Below, piece by piece: positions 51,801 through 61,700 of a DNA stretch of 64,000 bases. The notes beneath the pieces were generated by a model. The model was not told the origin of the DNA. It saw nothing but the letters and a program-made list of their open reading frames with translations, and searched no databases. The DNA is taken from assembly GCA_964020085.1 (NCBI GenBank), contig OZ026603.1, forward strand, positions 30,486,242-30,550,241, given 5' to 3'. Numbering within the stretch: position 1 is the first letter of the stretch; each line of letters opens with the position of its first letter. A program made the position numbers and the translations under genes. This DNA comes from Micromussa lordhowensis (taxonomy: Eukaryota; Cnidaria; Anthozoa; Scleractinia; Lobophylliidae).

Positions 51801-52024
51801 AAATACACAGTTGCCTGTGAAACAAGATTATGAAACCCCATCCGTTTCGATACAGATTCAACTATATGTCGGTATAAATGCACTTTCCATACTTTTCTGC
51901 CTTTTAAAACGTTATTCTCACTCACCTTGAGTCGTTTAATGAGCTCATCTTTGCTGAGTCTTTCATGCAAGTCCGTGGCAGCCGCTCTCTTTTTTGGAGA
52001 CGAACCGGACTCACCGCGAGGCAT
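21480..52024 (-). CDS. PDS5: PDS5 sister chromatid cohesion protein homologue
   Basis: A 41-exon gene on the minus strand, 4152 coding bases, 1383 aa, with phase agreeing at every junction; the four entries that follow list the exons. PDS5 is a HEAT-repeat protein that binds the SCC1/SA cohesin core and regulates its chromatin binding with WAPL, sororin and acetyltransferases. Diagnostic blocks are in order: KDELIKRLK near the start, [95 protein letters not shown] and NPVLPKRFF. Length lies between human PDS5A (about 1337) and PDS5B (about 1447). The N-terminus is shorter and more basic than in vertebrates. One invertebrate-type gene is expected rather than the vertebrate pair. Its introns hold a LINE, SINEs and many MITEs. 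Confidence 0.96.
24048..24165 (+). mobile_element. tRNA-like SINE fragment (second family)
   Basis: GCAGCGTGTCAGAGTGGTCA followed by CAGACTCGAAATCCGG and GCTCTGACCACTA resembles a tRNA head (box A and a decayed box B), followed by TGTTTCCCGGTAGACCCTAG. It will not fold as a full cloverleaf. It lies in a PDS5 intron and differs from the SINE at 7187. Confidence 0.5.
26925..29915 (-). CDS. PDS5: PDS5 exons 28-32 (end of the HEAT region)
   Basis: Exons: 29846-29915, 29331-29442, 28313-28439, 27193-27240, 26925-26996. Exon 28 starts at TAG|GTTAGACAA, giving [18 protein letters not shown]. The TAG five bases further in would be out of frame. Exon 30 gives [18 protein letters not shown] and exon 31 [16 protein letters not shown], both strongly conserved in the family. 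Confidence 0.92.
27250..27765 (-). repeat. interspersed repeat, copy C, split by a TTAA element
   Basis: Read on the minus strand: CTTGAAAAGTTTAGCCTAAA, a TTTATGGTTTATTATTATTT block, AGTAAACTACTATTTTCAAG, then after the inserted element at 27309-27606 the continuation GCAATTTTGCACGTGG. Order matches copies A and B near MFSD12 exon 4. Confidence 0.7.
27309..27606. mobile_element. TTAA-flanked (piggyBac-like) MITE
   Basis: 298 bp with TTAA at both flanks (27305-27308 and 27607-27610). The ends share CACACACGAGGGGACTAGTC on the left and its near mirror on the right. The interior repeats the palindromic word GGGAC..GTCCC several times. The broken host repeat rejoins cleanly when the element and one TTAA are removed. 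No transposase. Confidence 0.85.
27806..27832. repeat. (AAC)n microsatellite
   Basis: About eight AAC units in a PDS5 intron. Confidence 0.9.
28551..29081. mobile_element. nested foldback elements, one inside another
   Basis: The outer element has ends CTTGGTAACCAGTC plus TAGCCCCCAAGTCGACTAGC on the left and the mirrored GGGGCTAATTAACTTGGGGG plus CGGTAACCAAG on the right, about 65 bp in all. Inside it at 28623-28982 is a second palindromic element with CAATGGCCGTTTTTATGCTA / TAGCATAAAAATGGCCATTG ends and repeated GACGTTAAA words. No coding capacity. Between PDS5 exons 29 and 30. Confidence 0.8.
30538..32457 (-). mobile_element. 5'-truncated LINE, L1/Tx1-type reverse transcriptase
   Basis: An uninterrupted frame of about 594 codons (30633-32417) on the minus strand encodes the C-terminal half of a non-LTR reverse transcriptase: [18 protein letters not shown], the catalytic [26 protein letters not shown] and a C-terminal CxxC...H...C finger ([17 protein letters not shown]). 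The usual RQGCPLSP is GIRNFPLSP, so a residue or two is lost there. The endonuclease and the front of the reverse transcriptase are missing. An A-tail (T-run 30538-30548) marks the 3' end. It sits in PDS5 intron 27 in the gene's own orientation. The long open frame suggests a fairly recent insertion. Confidence 0.9.
32536..40805 (-). CDS. PDS5: PDS5 exons 13-27 (central HEAT region)
   Basis: Exons: 40716-40805, 39994-40107, 39550-39582, 39389-39437, 39251-39299, 38960-39096, 37751-37978, 36825-36915, 36588-36657, 36266-36389, 35808-35963, 35142-35219, 34311-34447, 33698-33821, 32536-32670. Exon 16 ends GAGGAG|GCAAGT, so its intron (39300-39388) is GC-AG. Exon 25 uses donor AG|GTACTT at 34311; the nearer GTAAGG at 34315 would break the frame. 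Exon 19 holds an acidic [10 protein letters not shown] stretch. Exons 15-17 are unusually small (33, 49 and 49 bases). Confidence 0.9.
36991..37142. mobile_element. foldback MITE, GTTTCTAYYGAGTT family, copy 1
   Basis: Left arm CATGTACCCTGTTTCTACTG, with GAAGTTTGGG further in, is mirrored by the right arm ending CAGAAACAGGGAGAACATG. Related copies are at 37236-37330 (partial) and 43691-43850, all in PDS5 introns. Confidence 0.7.
37236..37330. mobile_element. partial copy of the same MITE family
   Basis: Shares TGTTTCTATCGAGTTAAAG and TTTAAACCAATTAGTGCACA with the 43691 copy, but lacks the GGGAGAACGAGAAATGCTG segment. An internally deleted relative. Confidence 0.5.
41108..52024 (-). CDS. PDS5: PDS5 exons 1-12 (N-terminal HEAT region)
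   Basis: Exons: 51926-52024, 49224-49418, 48443-48529, 48245-48339, 47510-47636, 47115-47195, 46478-46618, 44815-44930, 43565-43659, 41992-42098, 41319-41357, 41108-41169. The start methionine at 52024 opens [20 protein letters not shown]. Exon 2 carries the CCLADI block and exon 8 the EERLAV...ATQNKPLW block. Exons 11 and 12 (13 and about 21 codons) resemble the vertebrate LDKRWRVRKEAMM stretch. Intron 1 is 2.5 kb and holds two inverted-repeat elements. Confidence 0.93.
42477..43442. mobile_element. about 1 kb non-autonomous DNA element with long inverted ends
   Basis: Inverted ends of about 80 bp: AATTGAAGGCTTCGGTGGAA, AAGGGCGGAAGG and CCAAATTTCGCATG on the left, all mirrored on the right. 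The roughly 0.8 kb interior has no recognisable transposase frame. It lies in PDS5 intron 9. Confidence 0.78.
43450..43530 (-). mobile_element. decayed tRNA-like SINE head
   Basis: On the minus strand, GTTGACATAATGGTTAGCAT resembles box A and GTCAAGTCCTGGGCCGG a decayed box B, followed by TTGTTGTGTTTTTCTG as in the SINE family at 7187. Immediately beside the 1 kb element. Confidence 0.4.
43691..43850. mobile_element. MITE, GTTTCTAYYGAGTT family, copy 2
   Basis: CGTGTTTCTATCGAGTTATA, GAAACACGAGTGAAAGTTTG and GGGAGAACGAGAAATGCTGT match the copy at 36991. The following CTTTTAAACCAATCAGCGTG matches the copy at 37236. Confidence 0.65.
46289..46445 (-). mobile_element. tRNA-derived SINE, copy 3 (decayed)
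   Basis: Reading the minus strand: GAGGCACAGAAGTCTAATGA, then GTGCGCTGGACTCTGAATCG, a box B-like GGCTTCAAGTCC, and GTGTGAGTGTGTGTTACTCT. The same order as copies 1 and 2, with more substitutions. It sits just outside PDS5 exon 7's donor. Confidence 0.7.
47926..48085. mobile_element. foldback MITE
   Basis: Ends GTGTGTATGTTGTAGGTCAA and mirrored TTTTAACCTACAATATATAC ACAC, with TGAAATT / AATTTCA continuing inward. 160 bp, PDS5 intron 4. Confidence 0.72.
49773..49954. mobile_element. foldback MITE with about 43-bp inverted ends
   Basis: CAAATAAAGAAGCCTAAGCC and TATTACACTGTGATAAAAC on the left are mirrored by GTTTTATCACAGTGTAATAT and CTTAGGCTTCTTTATTTG on the right. The interior has the direct repeat TCTCGGCTGTTCTCAAAT. 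PDS5 intron 1. Confidence 0.78.
50423..50485 (+). repeat. short dispersed repeat, copy 1
   Basis: CTTGCCAGCTCACTGGAGCC, AATCACATTGTAGGATTTG and CATCTTGCCTGCTC line up with 62985-63049 in the same orientation. No known family. Confidence 0.5.
50984..51178. mobile_element. foldback MITE with about 70-bp inverted ends
   Basis: AAGAATTGGTTCATGC, ATCGAGTTATGGATGCA and GAAGTTTGGAGAGC on the left, all mirrored on the right. PDS5 intron 1. Confidence 0.78.
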
Positions 52025-52490
52025 GTCAGCTGGAGTAACGCTTTCGCGGGTTTCAGCGCCTCTAACTGCTAAAAACCTGTAAAAAACACCTCGCTGGAAG
52101 ATGCCTTTTCGTTGTCTGGGTTAAAGACGGTTCACTCTACGGGAAAATTTCGAGTATTTAGGGTTGTAACACAATTTTTTTTATGGTGGTGTTTTGTTCT
52201 CTTTTTCAATCGAACACTTTGAACCAATTGGCGCGAACAGCCCATAATACTCAAACCGCTGACATCTGTTTTGAGGTCACGGGCTTGCACAACTTCCCGA
52301 TCCCGTGGTGGGTGGGGTACTCTCTTACACGGGCTTTACAGTCAAAGTCTATTAAATCTGTTAATTTGGCCTTATTGTACTTTGCGAAACGAAGATCAGT
52401 TCTTTGTTTCATCAATGAATAGCAGCCTGTAATCTGAATATCATACGATAACTGGTGCGACCTTTACTCTCACAATCCCTCTCTTACCCT

Positions 52491-52632
52491 GCTAGCAGAG
52501 CCGCTTCGATCTTTCCTAGATAAGTCGGGATGATCAGCAAATCAAAGAAATTCGAAGCCGTTGGCAGAGTTGCCCTTCCTCTTTCCCGACTTATCTAGTC
52601 GGACTAGTCGGGAAAGAAGCGGCTCTGCTAGC
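52491..52632. mobile_element. foldback MITE upstream of PDS5
   Basis: Ends GCTAGCAGAGCCGCTTC and mirrored GAAGCGGCTCTGCTAGC, with TAGATAAGTCGGGA / TCCCGACTTATCTA inside. 142 bp, about 470 bases upstream of the PDS5 start codon. Confidence 0.75.
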
Positions 52633-53151
52633 TAAATGAGGTGTGGTTAAACTGGAAGGCGCTATTTCTAAATGTGTGTGACATGTGCTCAAGCTTCGTT
52701 AAAATCTAAACGTTTGCGCTCTTCCAAATCCTCCTGGATTACCAATGAATTATCGAGACCATTTGAAAAAGAAAGCTGTCAAAAGTAACATGAATCGGGC
52801 AGTTTGTCGCTGCAACATGACCCCTCGTGTCTGGCCACCTTATCAAAAACAGTGATATAGTAATCTTGTTTTGCGATCTTAATTTCGTTGTTTATTTGGT
52901 ATTTTTAAAGTTTCCGATAATGATTCCAATCGATCATACTGTTGGTTAAAAGTCGACACACTGAACCTGACTAAGAGTAAGACCGAATTCTTAGTAATAA
53001 CCTCAAGGCAAAGGCGAGTTTATTTATCAGACAACCCGAATTTTTCCTCCGCGTTCTTCACTCAAATTTCTGAGCATTTTCGGGCATTTTCCATTGAGCC
53101 GATCACTCTGATCTGGGCATCATTGGAAGATCTTTTTCTCTTACAAAGATC

Positions 53152-53386
53152 ATGTTTACTGTAGGAGTGGTCTCGACCGACGTATCGGTCGACATATCGG
53201 TCGATAGTCGGTCGATAATCGGTCGATCCTCGGTCGATAGTCGATTGACACGACGGACTATCAACCGATATAGCGACCAACTATCGGGGTCGATATTTCG
53301 GATCAGTTTTTGTTTTTCATTGGCGCTTCTCGATCAAGCCTGATCGGTCATATGTCGGTGGTATATCGGTCAAGTTTCGGTGATAT

Positions 53387-53391
<5 letters not shown>
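53152..53391. repeat. TCGGTCGA short-period repeat block
   Basis: Repeats of TATCGGTCGAYA-like units at 11-12 base spacing (about six in 53165-53245), followed by inverted and diverged units (ATCAACCGATATAGCGACCA). The same word returns at 53948-53985 beyond an inserted LINE tail. Confidence 0.75.
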
Positions 53392-53417
<26 letters not shown>

Positions 53418-53947
53418 TTACAATTTAATGGCATAAAAAAAAGCGATTGATACAATAAATAGAAACAAAGCCATAAGGATAGTCTGCAAAAGAGTCAGGA
53501 GACCCCATACAAGGCAGACCACCTGTACAGTAGACGAATAATATTATATAACGAAAATAAAGCCAAAAATATATATTAAAATATCTAAGAAACAGTATGC
53601 TGAGCAAAAAATAATAATAAATTATACAATTCTAGAAAATAAAAAATCCCTTACTCCCCTCTTAAAACTAGAGATACTTGAGGCTTGCCGTACAGAAAGT
53701 GGTAACACATTCCACGAGTCAACAATCCTATTAAAAAAGCTAAACTTAAAGGTATCAGTCCTTGCATAGTTCTTCTTCAATATAAGTTCATCCCTTCCCC
53801 TTAAAGAGTACCCCTCAGAATTTGAATAAAATTGAATATACGAGGAAACGTCTAAGTTAATATACCCATTAAGAGCTTTATAAAAAAACAAAACATCCAA
53901 CAGAAAGCGTCTATCCTTTAAGGATAACAAATTCAATCTTTCGGACA
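53392..53947 (-). mobile_element. LINE 3' end fragment with (TAAA)n tail
   Basis: A minus-strand frame encodes a typical C-terminal end of a non-LTR retrotransposon: LKDRRFLLDVLFFYKALNG, a later FSFFNRIVDSWNVLPLSV and SSISSFKRGVRDFLF. It is followed by an untranslated stretch and a TAAA microsatellite tail (plus-strand TTTA run at about 53392-53421). 5'-truncated to about 550 bases. Type consistent with RTE/CR1/Jockey-like LINEs and distinct from the element at 30538. Confidence 0.75.
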
Positions 53948-54025
53948 ACTGTCGGTCGTGTATCGGTCATATGTCGACCTAAATGTATTTGAAGTCCGAA
54001 TTCATTTCGCGTGGCTGACTGGCGC

Positions 54026-54277
54026 CTAGTTTGAAAATGAGCCGCATTTCTTGGCGTTTCGTTGTTTGTTACTGTCGCAGAGCATGATCCCTCGAGCTTG
54101 TGCATCCAGCAGGGAGTGGCCATTTGTATTGAAATGCTCACCGACAGGAAAGCCCGGCAGATTTTTCTCGATGCTGCAGAGATCGATGTTCACCGAAGCG
54201 TCGCCTTGGTGTGTGACCAGTCTCGCCGATGTAGATAGCTGAGCAAGAGATGGCATATTAGAGCAGTTGATTTGCAA
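54026..54277 (-). pseudogene. decayed GIY-YIG fragment of a Penelope-like element
   Basis: One minus-strand frame reads AIYIGETGHTPRRRFGEHRS, matching the YIGETG core of GIY-YIG endonucleases. The adjoining frame reads GFPVGEHFNTNGHSLLD, matching the downstream V.EHFN..GHS block. The two lie in different frames, so the copy is broken. GIY-YIG joined to this block is typical of Penelope-like retroelements; the reverse transcriptase is not seen here. Confidence 0.65.
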
Positions 54278-55221
54278 GTAAATGGGCTATTTTAAAATCC
54301 AAAATTGCGTATTTTCCAATAATCTTCAGCTCGGGGAAAGGGGGGGGGGGGGTGGGTGAATTTCCTGATGTTAGATTTTTTACGTAAGGGAACCCATGTT
54401 TCTTGCAGGGGAAAGGAGCAGGAATGTAGGCTAGACTCGAGAGAGAGGCGGAAATTAGGCCTGTCCCGATTATGTTCGTAAAATGATGAAGAGGTGCTCA
54501 CTGAAATGCTAAAAAGTTGCTGAAAAATTACCCAAAATTCAAAACTTTCAAATGTCGCTAGCTAAATTTCTTGATATTTTTACGTAAACGTTTTTGTTCT
54601 GCACAATAATTGCTAACATTAGTAAAAAAATAGCTTGAAACTTAGTTTTAAAGAATTTAGGGGACACTCTAAGTCTAACGGAACAAAGCACTTGGTTCAT
54701 TTTACTTCTTGCAGAACGTTGTCAAGTGACAAAACATTCAAAACGTTGATGAGCATTCAAGAAATTCGCATAAATTGAAGCTTTCTGTGAAATTGTTGAC
54801 TTTTTCGTGATTGATATGTGCTCTGAACCGATATTGCTCAAAACTTCATCAGAAAGGCAAAACTTGCTCAAGGTTGCAAGGACCGCAAAACGTTGCCACC
54901 AACTTTTTGGCATGGCCAGAAATGCACCCAGATGAAAAATTCATCAATTTTATATTTTTAGTTGCGGCTTTGTGAAAATAGCAGAATTTACAATTTTAAC
55001 GATTTTTTACTACCGCTCTTTGCGAATTTTACAAACTTATCAATTATAACAAATCGGCAAAGCAGCTCCGCGTATTCTTCAAATTTGCCAAAATGGCGAA
55101 TTTTACAAGTTCAACGATTTTACCGATTTTTAAGTCAACTAAAATAGACAACGCCCTAAAAATCACGCTTATGCTTACCAAATTTGTAGAGCATAGCATA
55201 ATTGCTCATATACCAGTATGG

Positions 55222-55524
55222 TTTAGGTAAGGTAAAATCTGCAAATATGAGCCCATAAGTGGCTCATTAGGCCCCAGCTTATCCCGGTTTCCGTAGCATG
55301 AAGCAACTAGGAATATTTCTACTCCCCCTGGATGGGATGCCAGTCCATCGCAGGGTTACCCCCAGCATTAAATTCGCCGGTACCCATTTATACACCTGGG
55401 CGGAGAGAGGCACCGTGAGAGTAAAGTGTCTTGCCTAAGAACACAACGCAATGTCCCCGGCCAGGGCTCGAACCCGGAGCGCTCGCTCCGGAGTCGAGCG
55501 CACTAACCACGAGGCCACCGCACT
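55222..55524 (-). mobile_element. tRNA-derived SINE, copy 2
   Basis: On the minus strand: GCGGTGGCCTCGTGGTTAGT (box A-like), CGGGTTCGAGCCCTGGCC (box B), TGTTCTTAGGCAAGACAC, CAGGTGTATAAATGGGTACC, GCGATGGACTGGCATCCCAT. Better preserved than copy 1 and alignable through a 3' part ending near GAGCCACTTATGGGCTCA. Confidence 0.88.
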
Positions 55525-55742
55525 TCCACCAGCACCTCCACCAGTATGGTTTAGCCAATAAAAACTCTTGCATTATCCAATGAGCCAGATTTTAATAATT
55601 ACTAATTATCCTACTTAATTAATGACGCAGAAGAAACGTATCAAAGACTTTAACGTCACATATGAGCTGGTTCAGCGTTTTGTCGAAATGCGTGCAAACG
55701 ATCACCTTGAACATTTTCTAGCAAAAGAAACATGTCAGACTG

Positions 55743-58700
55743 ATGTGCTTCTTCATTTTTACTGCTTTGGTATTCTTTATCGAGACTAAACTCTGCGGTC
55801 TCATTTTTCACCAAAACGAGCCGACTTTGATGAAAAAACCCGATGACGAAGACGATGTGCAATGTTGCCCATCGTCTGAAATCCGTGAAAGTCTCGAAAA
55901 GATATCGATTGCGGACCGTGATACAGTTGAAGGTAGGTTCCTCAGCGTACATAACTGATTTTTTCGTATTGTATTAATTAAGGAAGAAGAAGCATTTCCA
56001 AATTTTCGTGAATTAGAGTATCGGTTTTTCTTCTGCGTGCTGAAATTAGATGAGAAAATGTTCTAGCAGACTTTCTCCATTATTACTGACGAACAAATGT
56101 AAGAAAAACTGAACACTCCCGACGATATCTACAGTTTTAAAATCTTGTTTCAAACTGTGATATTTGTGAAATAGGTATTTTTTTTTTTTTTAAAAGAATG
56201 CGGAAATTCGCGAGGCTACTTCACAGCGAAACAAATGCCGAAATCGGGTTTCTAGTTCTTGCTTTTAAAACTGAGCGCAAGTTCTTCAAGTTACAAGCAG
56301 TCTCGTATATTTCTTTTTTCTGCGTTTTTCTAGCTGTGTTTCGTTTAGTTTGAAAGGAAGTTATTGCTTATGGCGAAAATTACTTTCACGTAACTTCACA
56401 GCATGCAGCAACGGAGTCTGTAACATCAGAGGGAGTATGTTTTAAATGCCAGACTCGATTAACTTTCGTTTCTTTCCGATAAATTCTAAATAAAAAGTAT
56501 TAGATGGCCAGACTTCCAGGCGAAGAAAGCAAAAGAAGCTGAAAGAAATAAAATAATTTTTCGAATTTTCCGTTTGTTTATAAAGTCACGGCATCGAGGC
56601 CGAAGCACGTGCACAAACAAAAAGCGCGGTTACAAAGTGTACCGGGAGAAGAGTGAATGAAAAAAGAAGGACATACTGCGTGGATATTTTGGAGGTTTTT
56701 CATGCCCTGTCCAAGGTATTTAGTTCGTCGTGCGAACTTCTAAGTTAGGTTGTGTATAGTCAAGGTCTGAAGGTCCGTCTGTGGGTACATTTGGTGTTTT
56801 ATAACTTAAACGAGCAGCAGACCTGGTGGCTATACGCCATGTTTTGCAAGAGAGTCAGTTTTTCAGCCTGTTGACCCCTCTATGGGCGCGTTTCCGGCCC
56901 AGTGGAACTCGTGAAACTATGAACAAAACTGATAGATAAAAAGCTAGATTTTAGTGTCCACGGAAAAAGAGCGAAGAATGGAAGACGGTAATTGAGTCAA
57001 AAGGAACGGGCTCTGAATGGAAGTGTTCTGTTTTTGTTCTATTCAATTTTTGAACGACTCTTAGTGCTTCTGCGTTCCTCGCATAATAGATCTGACGCAG
57101 TTGTCTTAGAATTGTTTTCATTACCTTCATAGTATGGTTTTGTGTAATTTCGCCCCTTGTCTTTCCGTTCTTTTTCAGTTGCATATCTTCTACAAACCAA
57201 CTCCTCTGCGTTGGTTTAAGCTTATACTGTAGGCCTAGGCTCATCTGCTACTTTTTTACACTTTGTACCTTCATCGATAAGCTTAATATAAGCAACTTAC
57301 CATTTCACTGTAGCGTTATGCCATTAGACTTCTCATCTCTTGAAAGTGAACTCTCTATGTACAACATTTACCATTGGCAACAAATGAAAATTCAGCTTTT
57401 TTGTTTAAGATCTCAGACATTGTGTGATCTTCCTCATGTACATCTTCCTGTAGGGATTTTTAAATCAAACAAGCTTACCATTGCAGAGTATGGGTGAAAC
57501 ATTTCGTCATATACTGAAATAATTATGAAGCCTATTTCACCATAATGTTTCAATCATAATTTCATAATTTAGAATAAATAATGATAATTATGCAATGTTT
57601 TATCACTGACAATTGGTTTACAGTAGAACATTGCTATCTCAGACTTGGCTACACATGTATCTCAAACTCCCTGTTATCTTGAACTCAAATCATTCTCAGA
57701 TATACTTTTTCAGTCACTCCCTGTTGGCTACCTTGAACCTCCAAAATCTCAAACTATGTTTCATTTCAGTTTGAGGCAGCAGGGTTCAACTGTAATTAAA
57801 CTGTAATTTTTTTCCTTCATTTCCTGATGTATCTGATTAAGCCTTGCCGGATAGCTTTTCCAGTTAATAATATTTCTCAGAATGATGACCAATGGAAACC
57901 AGTGGATATTATTATTGTTCCCTGCTACAAATAGGGGCTGCTATTTCATGGAGGTAATTGGAAGGGTTTTCTTTTATTAAAAATTAAAGCAATCTCTCAG
58001 GTAATCCTATTATTCAACTGAAAAAATAGGGCAATGCTCTTGATAGCCAGCATGCTTTATGGGATTATCATTGTGGCTGTAATCAACATTCATTCTGCAA
58101 CCAGTTCATCTGGTGATTGATCTCCAAGATTGCCATTTTTACCACAGGTTTATAATTGTTCCTTCGTATCGCAGTAACCTGATTAGACTTTTAGTAACAT
58201 TTAAGGATTTTTGTTTCAATAAACTGACCTCTAGGTTTGTTGATCTTTCATTCTACAGTAAGTTCTAGTAGTGCCAGTTCAGGGACCAGTTTAAAAGATA
58301 TGCCACCAAGGCGAAAAAGAAAAGCAGCTACAAGAGAAGAAACCAAGCTGAAGAAACAGAAGGAGGACTGTTTGACAAGGTCTCAACAATCAAATATTTG
58401 TAGGTTCAGCACAAGGTTGATTCCTCCGTGGCAAATCCTGAAGTGCTAAAAAAGGAGAATGATTGATTTTTCAGCAATCAGGGGAATCCACAAGCTGTTA
58501 CCTTAGATCACCAACTGGTCTTTGTGTGATACAGTGGAGTACTGACTTTTCAAACCACGTAGGGGAACGGAAATTCATATGAAAAATTAGGAGGGTAAAT
58601 GTTTGCTCAATTTTTGGTAGAGGGACCAAAAAATGCATCAAATAACCATAATAATTGCATTGCATATTTATCATCTTTAGTTTTATCATACTTTACTTCC

Positions 58701-61700
58701 ACATCTCCAGGGCTTAAGAAAATCAGATCTGCTAAGATCACACCCTCAACAGCTTCAGAGAAACTAAAAGTACCGTAAATTTTATAGTTATGGTGGGTAG
58801 GTGGTGGGGAGTTGGCATGAAAACCCAAACTTACATGTACCTGCAAGCAGTTGGTTTCTCCTACAACAATGTTACACCGTGAACAGGGTCAGCATAGAAG
58901 AAACCAACTCCTCGCAGGGTAACCCAGGCGGGGGGTGGGGATGGAAAACACAAAGGTAGCTGGAAAAGACAGGATGTGGGAGAGAAAGGCAAATTAATTT
59001 TGTAAATATTATCAAATTCTGCTCTTCTTTACTTTGTAGCATAAAAAGTCAAACTATAACTGATGAGTTAGGGAGGCCTTTCTCAATAAGGAGATGCAGA
59101 GCATGGTTTGAACACTATGCAGGTATTTCAAAATACTTTAATATTGTTTGATAATTTTCTACATGTACATGGAAACAAATGAACAAGCTTCCCTTATTCT
59201 GATAGCTTAATGGGATATTGGGCCACTTTGGTCCAACCAGGTACCTTTTTTTCCTGTTTTATCTTGTGTTCATGCCAAAATGCATTTCCAGCCACCAACA
59301 AATGAAGCTTTTTGAATGTGCCAATGTCACAAAATCACATGTAGTGCAGGATCAGCAATGTGCTCATTATTATTCTATCATGATGTCAGACAAAAAAGTT
59401 GCATTTTCACAGTTATCTGGACAAGCATGGACAGGGAATTCAAACTCACAAAATAACTTTCAAATCAAATGGTATTATACATAAGGTAGAACACAACAAA
59501 GACATTAAAAAATAAACCAAAATTAACAAGAATAGTTGACTGTGAAGATTGATACAAATTTAATTTAGAGGCCATGTTTTGTGCTGCACAATGTTTCTTT
59601 GCAATATTTACAGGTCAAGATGAACCAGATACAATTGGACCTGAGGGAGTTGAAAAACTCTGCAAGGATCTGGGGGTAGAACCAGAAGATGTAAGAATTT
59701 TAAATAATTTTGTTCATCACATGGGGAAAGTGCTGCATTTTATAGATTAAAACAAAAATAATCCTATAGTTTTTGTGAAATGACGTTTTCAGATTGGATA
59801 GTTGTGTAGGAATCTTTGCATTTTTGCCATTTTCCATATTACATGATCGCATGGATTTCACTAGCAACACAGACGTAAAATGGCTCTTTAGCTTATTTAT
59901 AACAGATACCTGTCTAGTAAAACCAGTACAGCCTTAAAAACATTAAAAATTGCTCTAGACTTATCCTATGCAAAACTTTGTGGAGTACAATACATGGAAT
60001 CAAGTAAAGATGCTAATAAGTTCCTTTTAGTCTAATTACTGCATATATGCATATTGCTCAGAGAGATCTTGTTTGGTGACGACCAGTATTATACAATAAA
60101 CTTGTAACTCTGCACATATGAAGTGGCACTGCAATGATGAGTGATGATTGTGTCAATGATAATGCTGTGAGCGTTGTACATGTAAACTGTATAATTGTTC
60201 TTTGCAGAGTGTTATGCTTGTAATAGCATGGAAACTACAGGCAGCGACAATGGGATTTTTTACCTTTCATGAATGGAGCAAAGGGATGCTCTCAATAGAG
60301 TAAGAAGAATTTATGTTTTTTTAAACCAAATAATTTATGTTAATATATTTTATCCCCAGGATAGTGATTCCCTGAGTTATAATTCACTCAATAGCATTAT
60401 TCACACTTCTGTCTCTGAAAAGTTATTCCTTTCATTATTATTATATGGGAGACTGGAGCTCTTTTTTTCTTTCTTTTTAGATGTGACTCAACAGCCAAAC
60501 TTAAAGCGCAGTTAAATGGCCTGAAGTCATTAACAAGTGACAGCACAACTTTTAAAAAGATCTACCGCTATGCATTTGATTTTTGTAGAGTAAGTCTGTA
60601 ATATTTTTTGGTTACGTGTACATTTCATAGTTAATGTTCTGATTGTAATGCAAGAAAAAATTTGATGGGACACTTACCAAAATTGTACACAGTGACATAT
60701 CTGTTTGCACTGAAAAGTTGCTGAATTTTCTAAATTCCTCTTCCCTTATTGTCGCAGACTTTGTAATGAATAGAAGTCAACAATGCATTGGGAGTGGAGA
60801 GGAAGATAACTACTTATAGGTTGCAAACATCTCCTTTAGGTTTGGAAAATGACTGGTTCTCACACACTGAATGCATTTTGTCTGCCACACGACAATGCAA
60901 CAGCACTTTATTGACAAGAAAAGAAACTCGTGTGACAGAGCGTGAAACTTACATCCTGACTCGTACGCAGGTCCCCCATTCAGAGTGAGAGAACTTCATT
61001 TCCTGCCTCTTTCGCAAGCTCGGCCGACAGGAAAACAATTCTATCTGGTTTAGAAATTTAATGAATTCTGTAGATAATTTGAAATTAACAGTTTTATTGT
61101 TAATTCTGGATTGTCTTCAGATATAATATAACTATTATTATGCAAATGATGACCACATTTCTTCAGTAGCAACATTGAATTTCATCACCAAGAAACCCTT
61201 AGCCTTCATTATGTTACTTACTGTCCAGAGATTCCAGCCAGTAATCAGGGCTCTCAGTTTTGTATCACCCATTGCTTTTGTCTTCACCCCCGTAACAAAG
61301 TTATTTGTTACTTTGTGGATGAATTATATCAACAACAGACAATCCATCTATACCATCAAGGGCCCTCACCATCAAGGTAGTCACCTATAACAGGTGTTAC
61401 AGGTTACAGCTCTTAATTACAACCCTGTTAATAGTTGTGACTTTCTTTCACACAGAATCAGGACCAGCGCACTTTAGAAATAGATACAGCTATGGCAATG
61501 ATGAATCTCTTACTCCATGGTTCATGGTCATTGCTAGATGATTTCTTAGAATTTTTACAGGTACAAATATAGAGGGCAGTGGTAAAGTAGATTCATTTAT
61601 ACGATGTTTGCGTTTAAAGGGTACAACTTGTGATACCATGTATGTGAAGTAAACATTTAGAAAACTGGAACTTGAGATCACAACTGGAACCCTTGCCACT

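Larger units (their letters stand above)
52025..55742. other. intergenic between divergent PDS5 and DCUN1D4-like genes
   Basis: Holds the upstream regions of both genes and several repeats: a MITE, a TCGGTCGA block split by a LINE tail, a GIY-YIG fragment and a SINE. No host exon recognised. At 3.7 kb it is long for a shared bidirectional promoter. Confidence 0.55.

Noticed and set aside
55656..55952. 98-codon minus-strand frame opposite DCUN1D4-like exon 1
   Set aside because: It is a shadow of the plus-strand exon, with no recognisable family and no partner exons.
56951..57244. 97-codon minus-strand open frame in DCUN1D4 intron 1
   Set aside because: No homology recognised, no splice or promoter context; not called as a gene.
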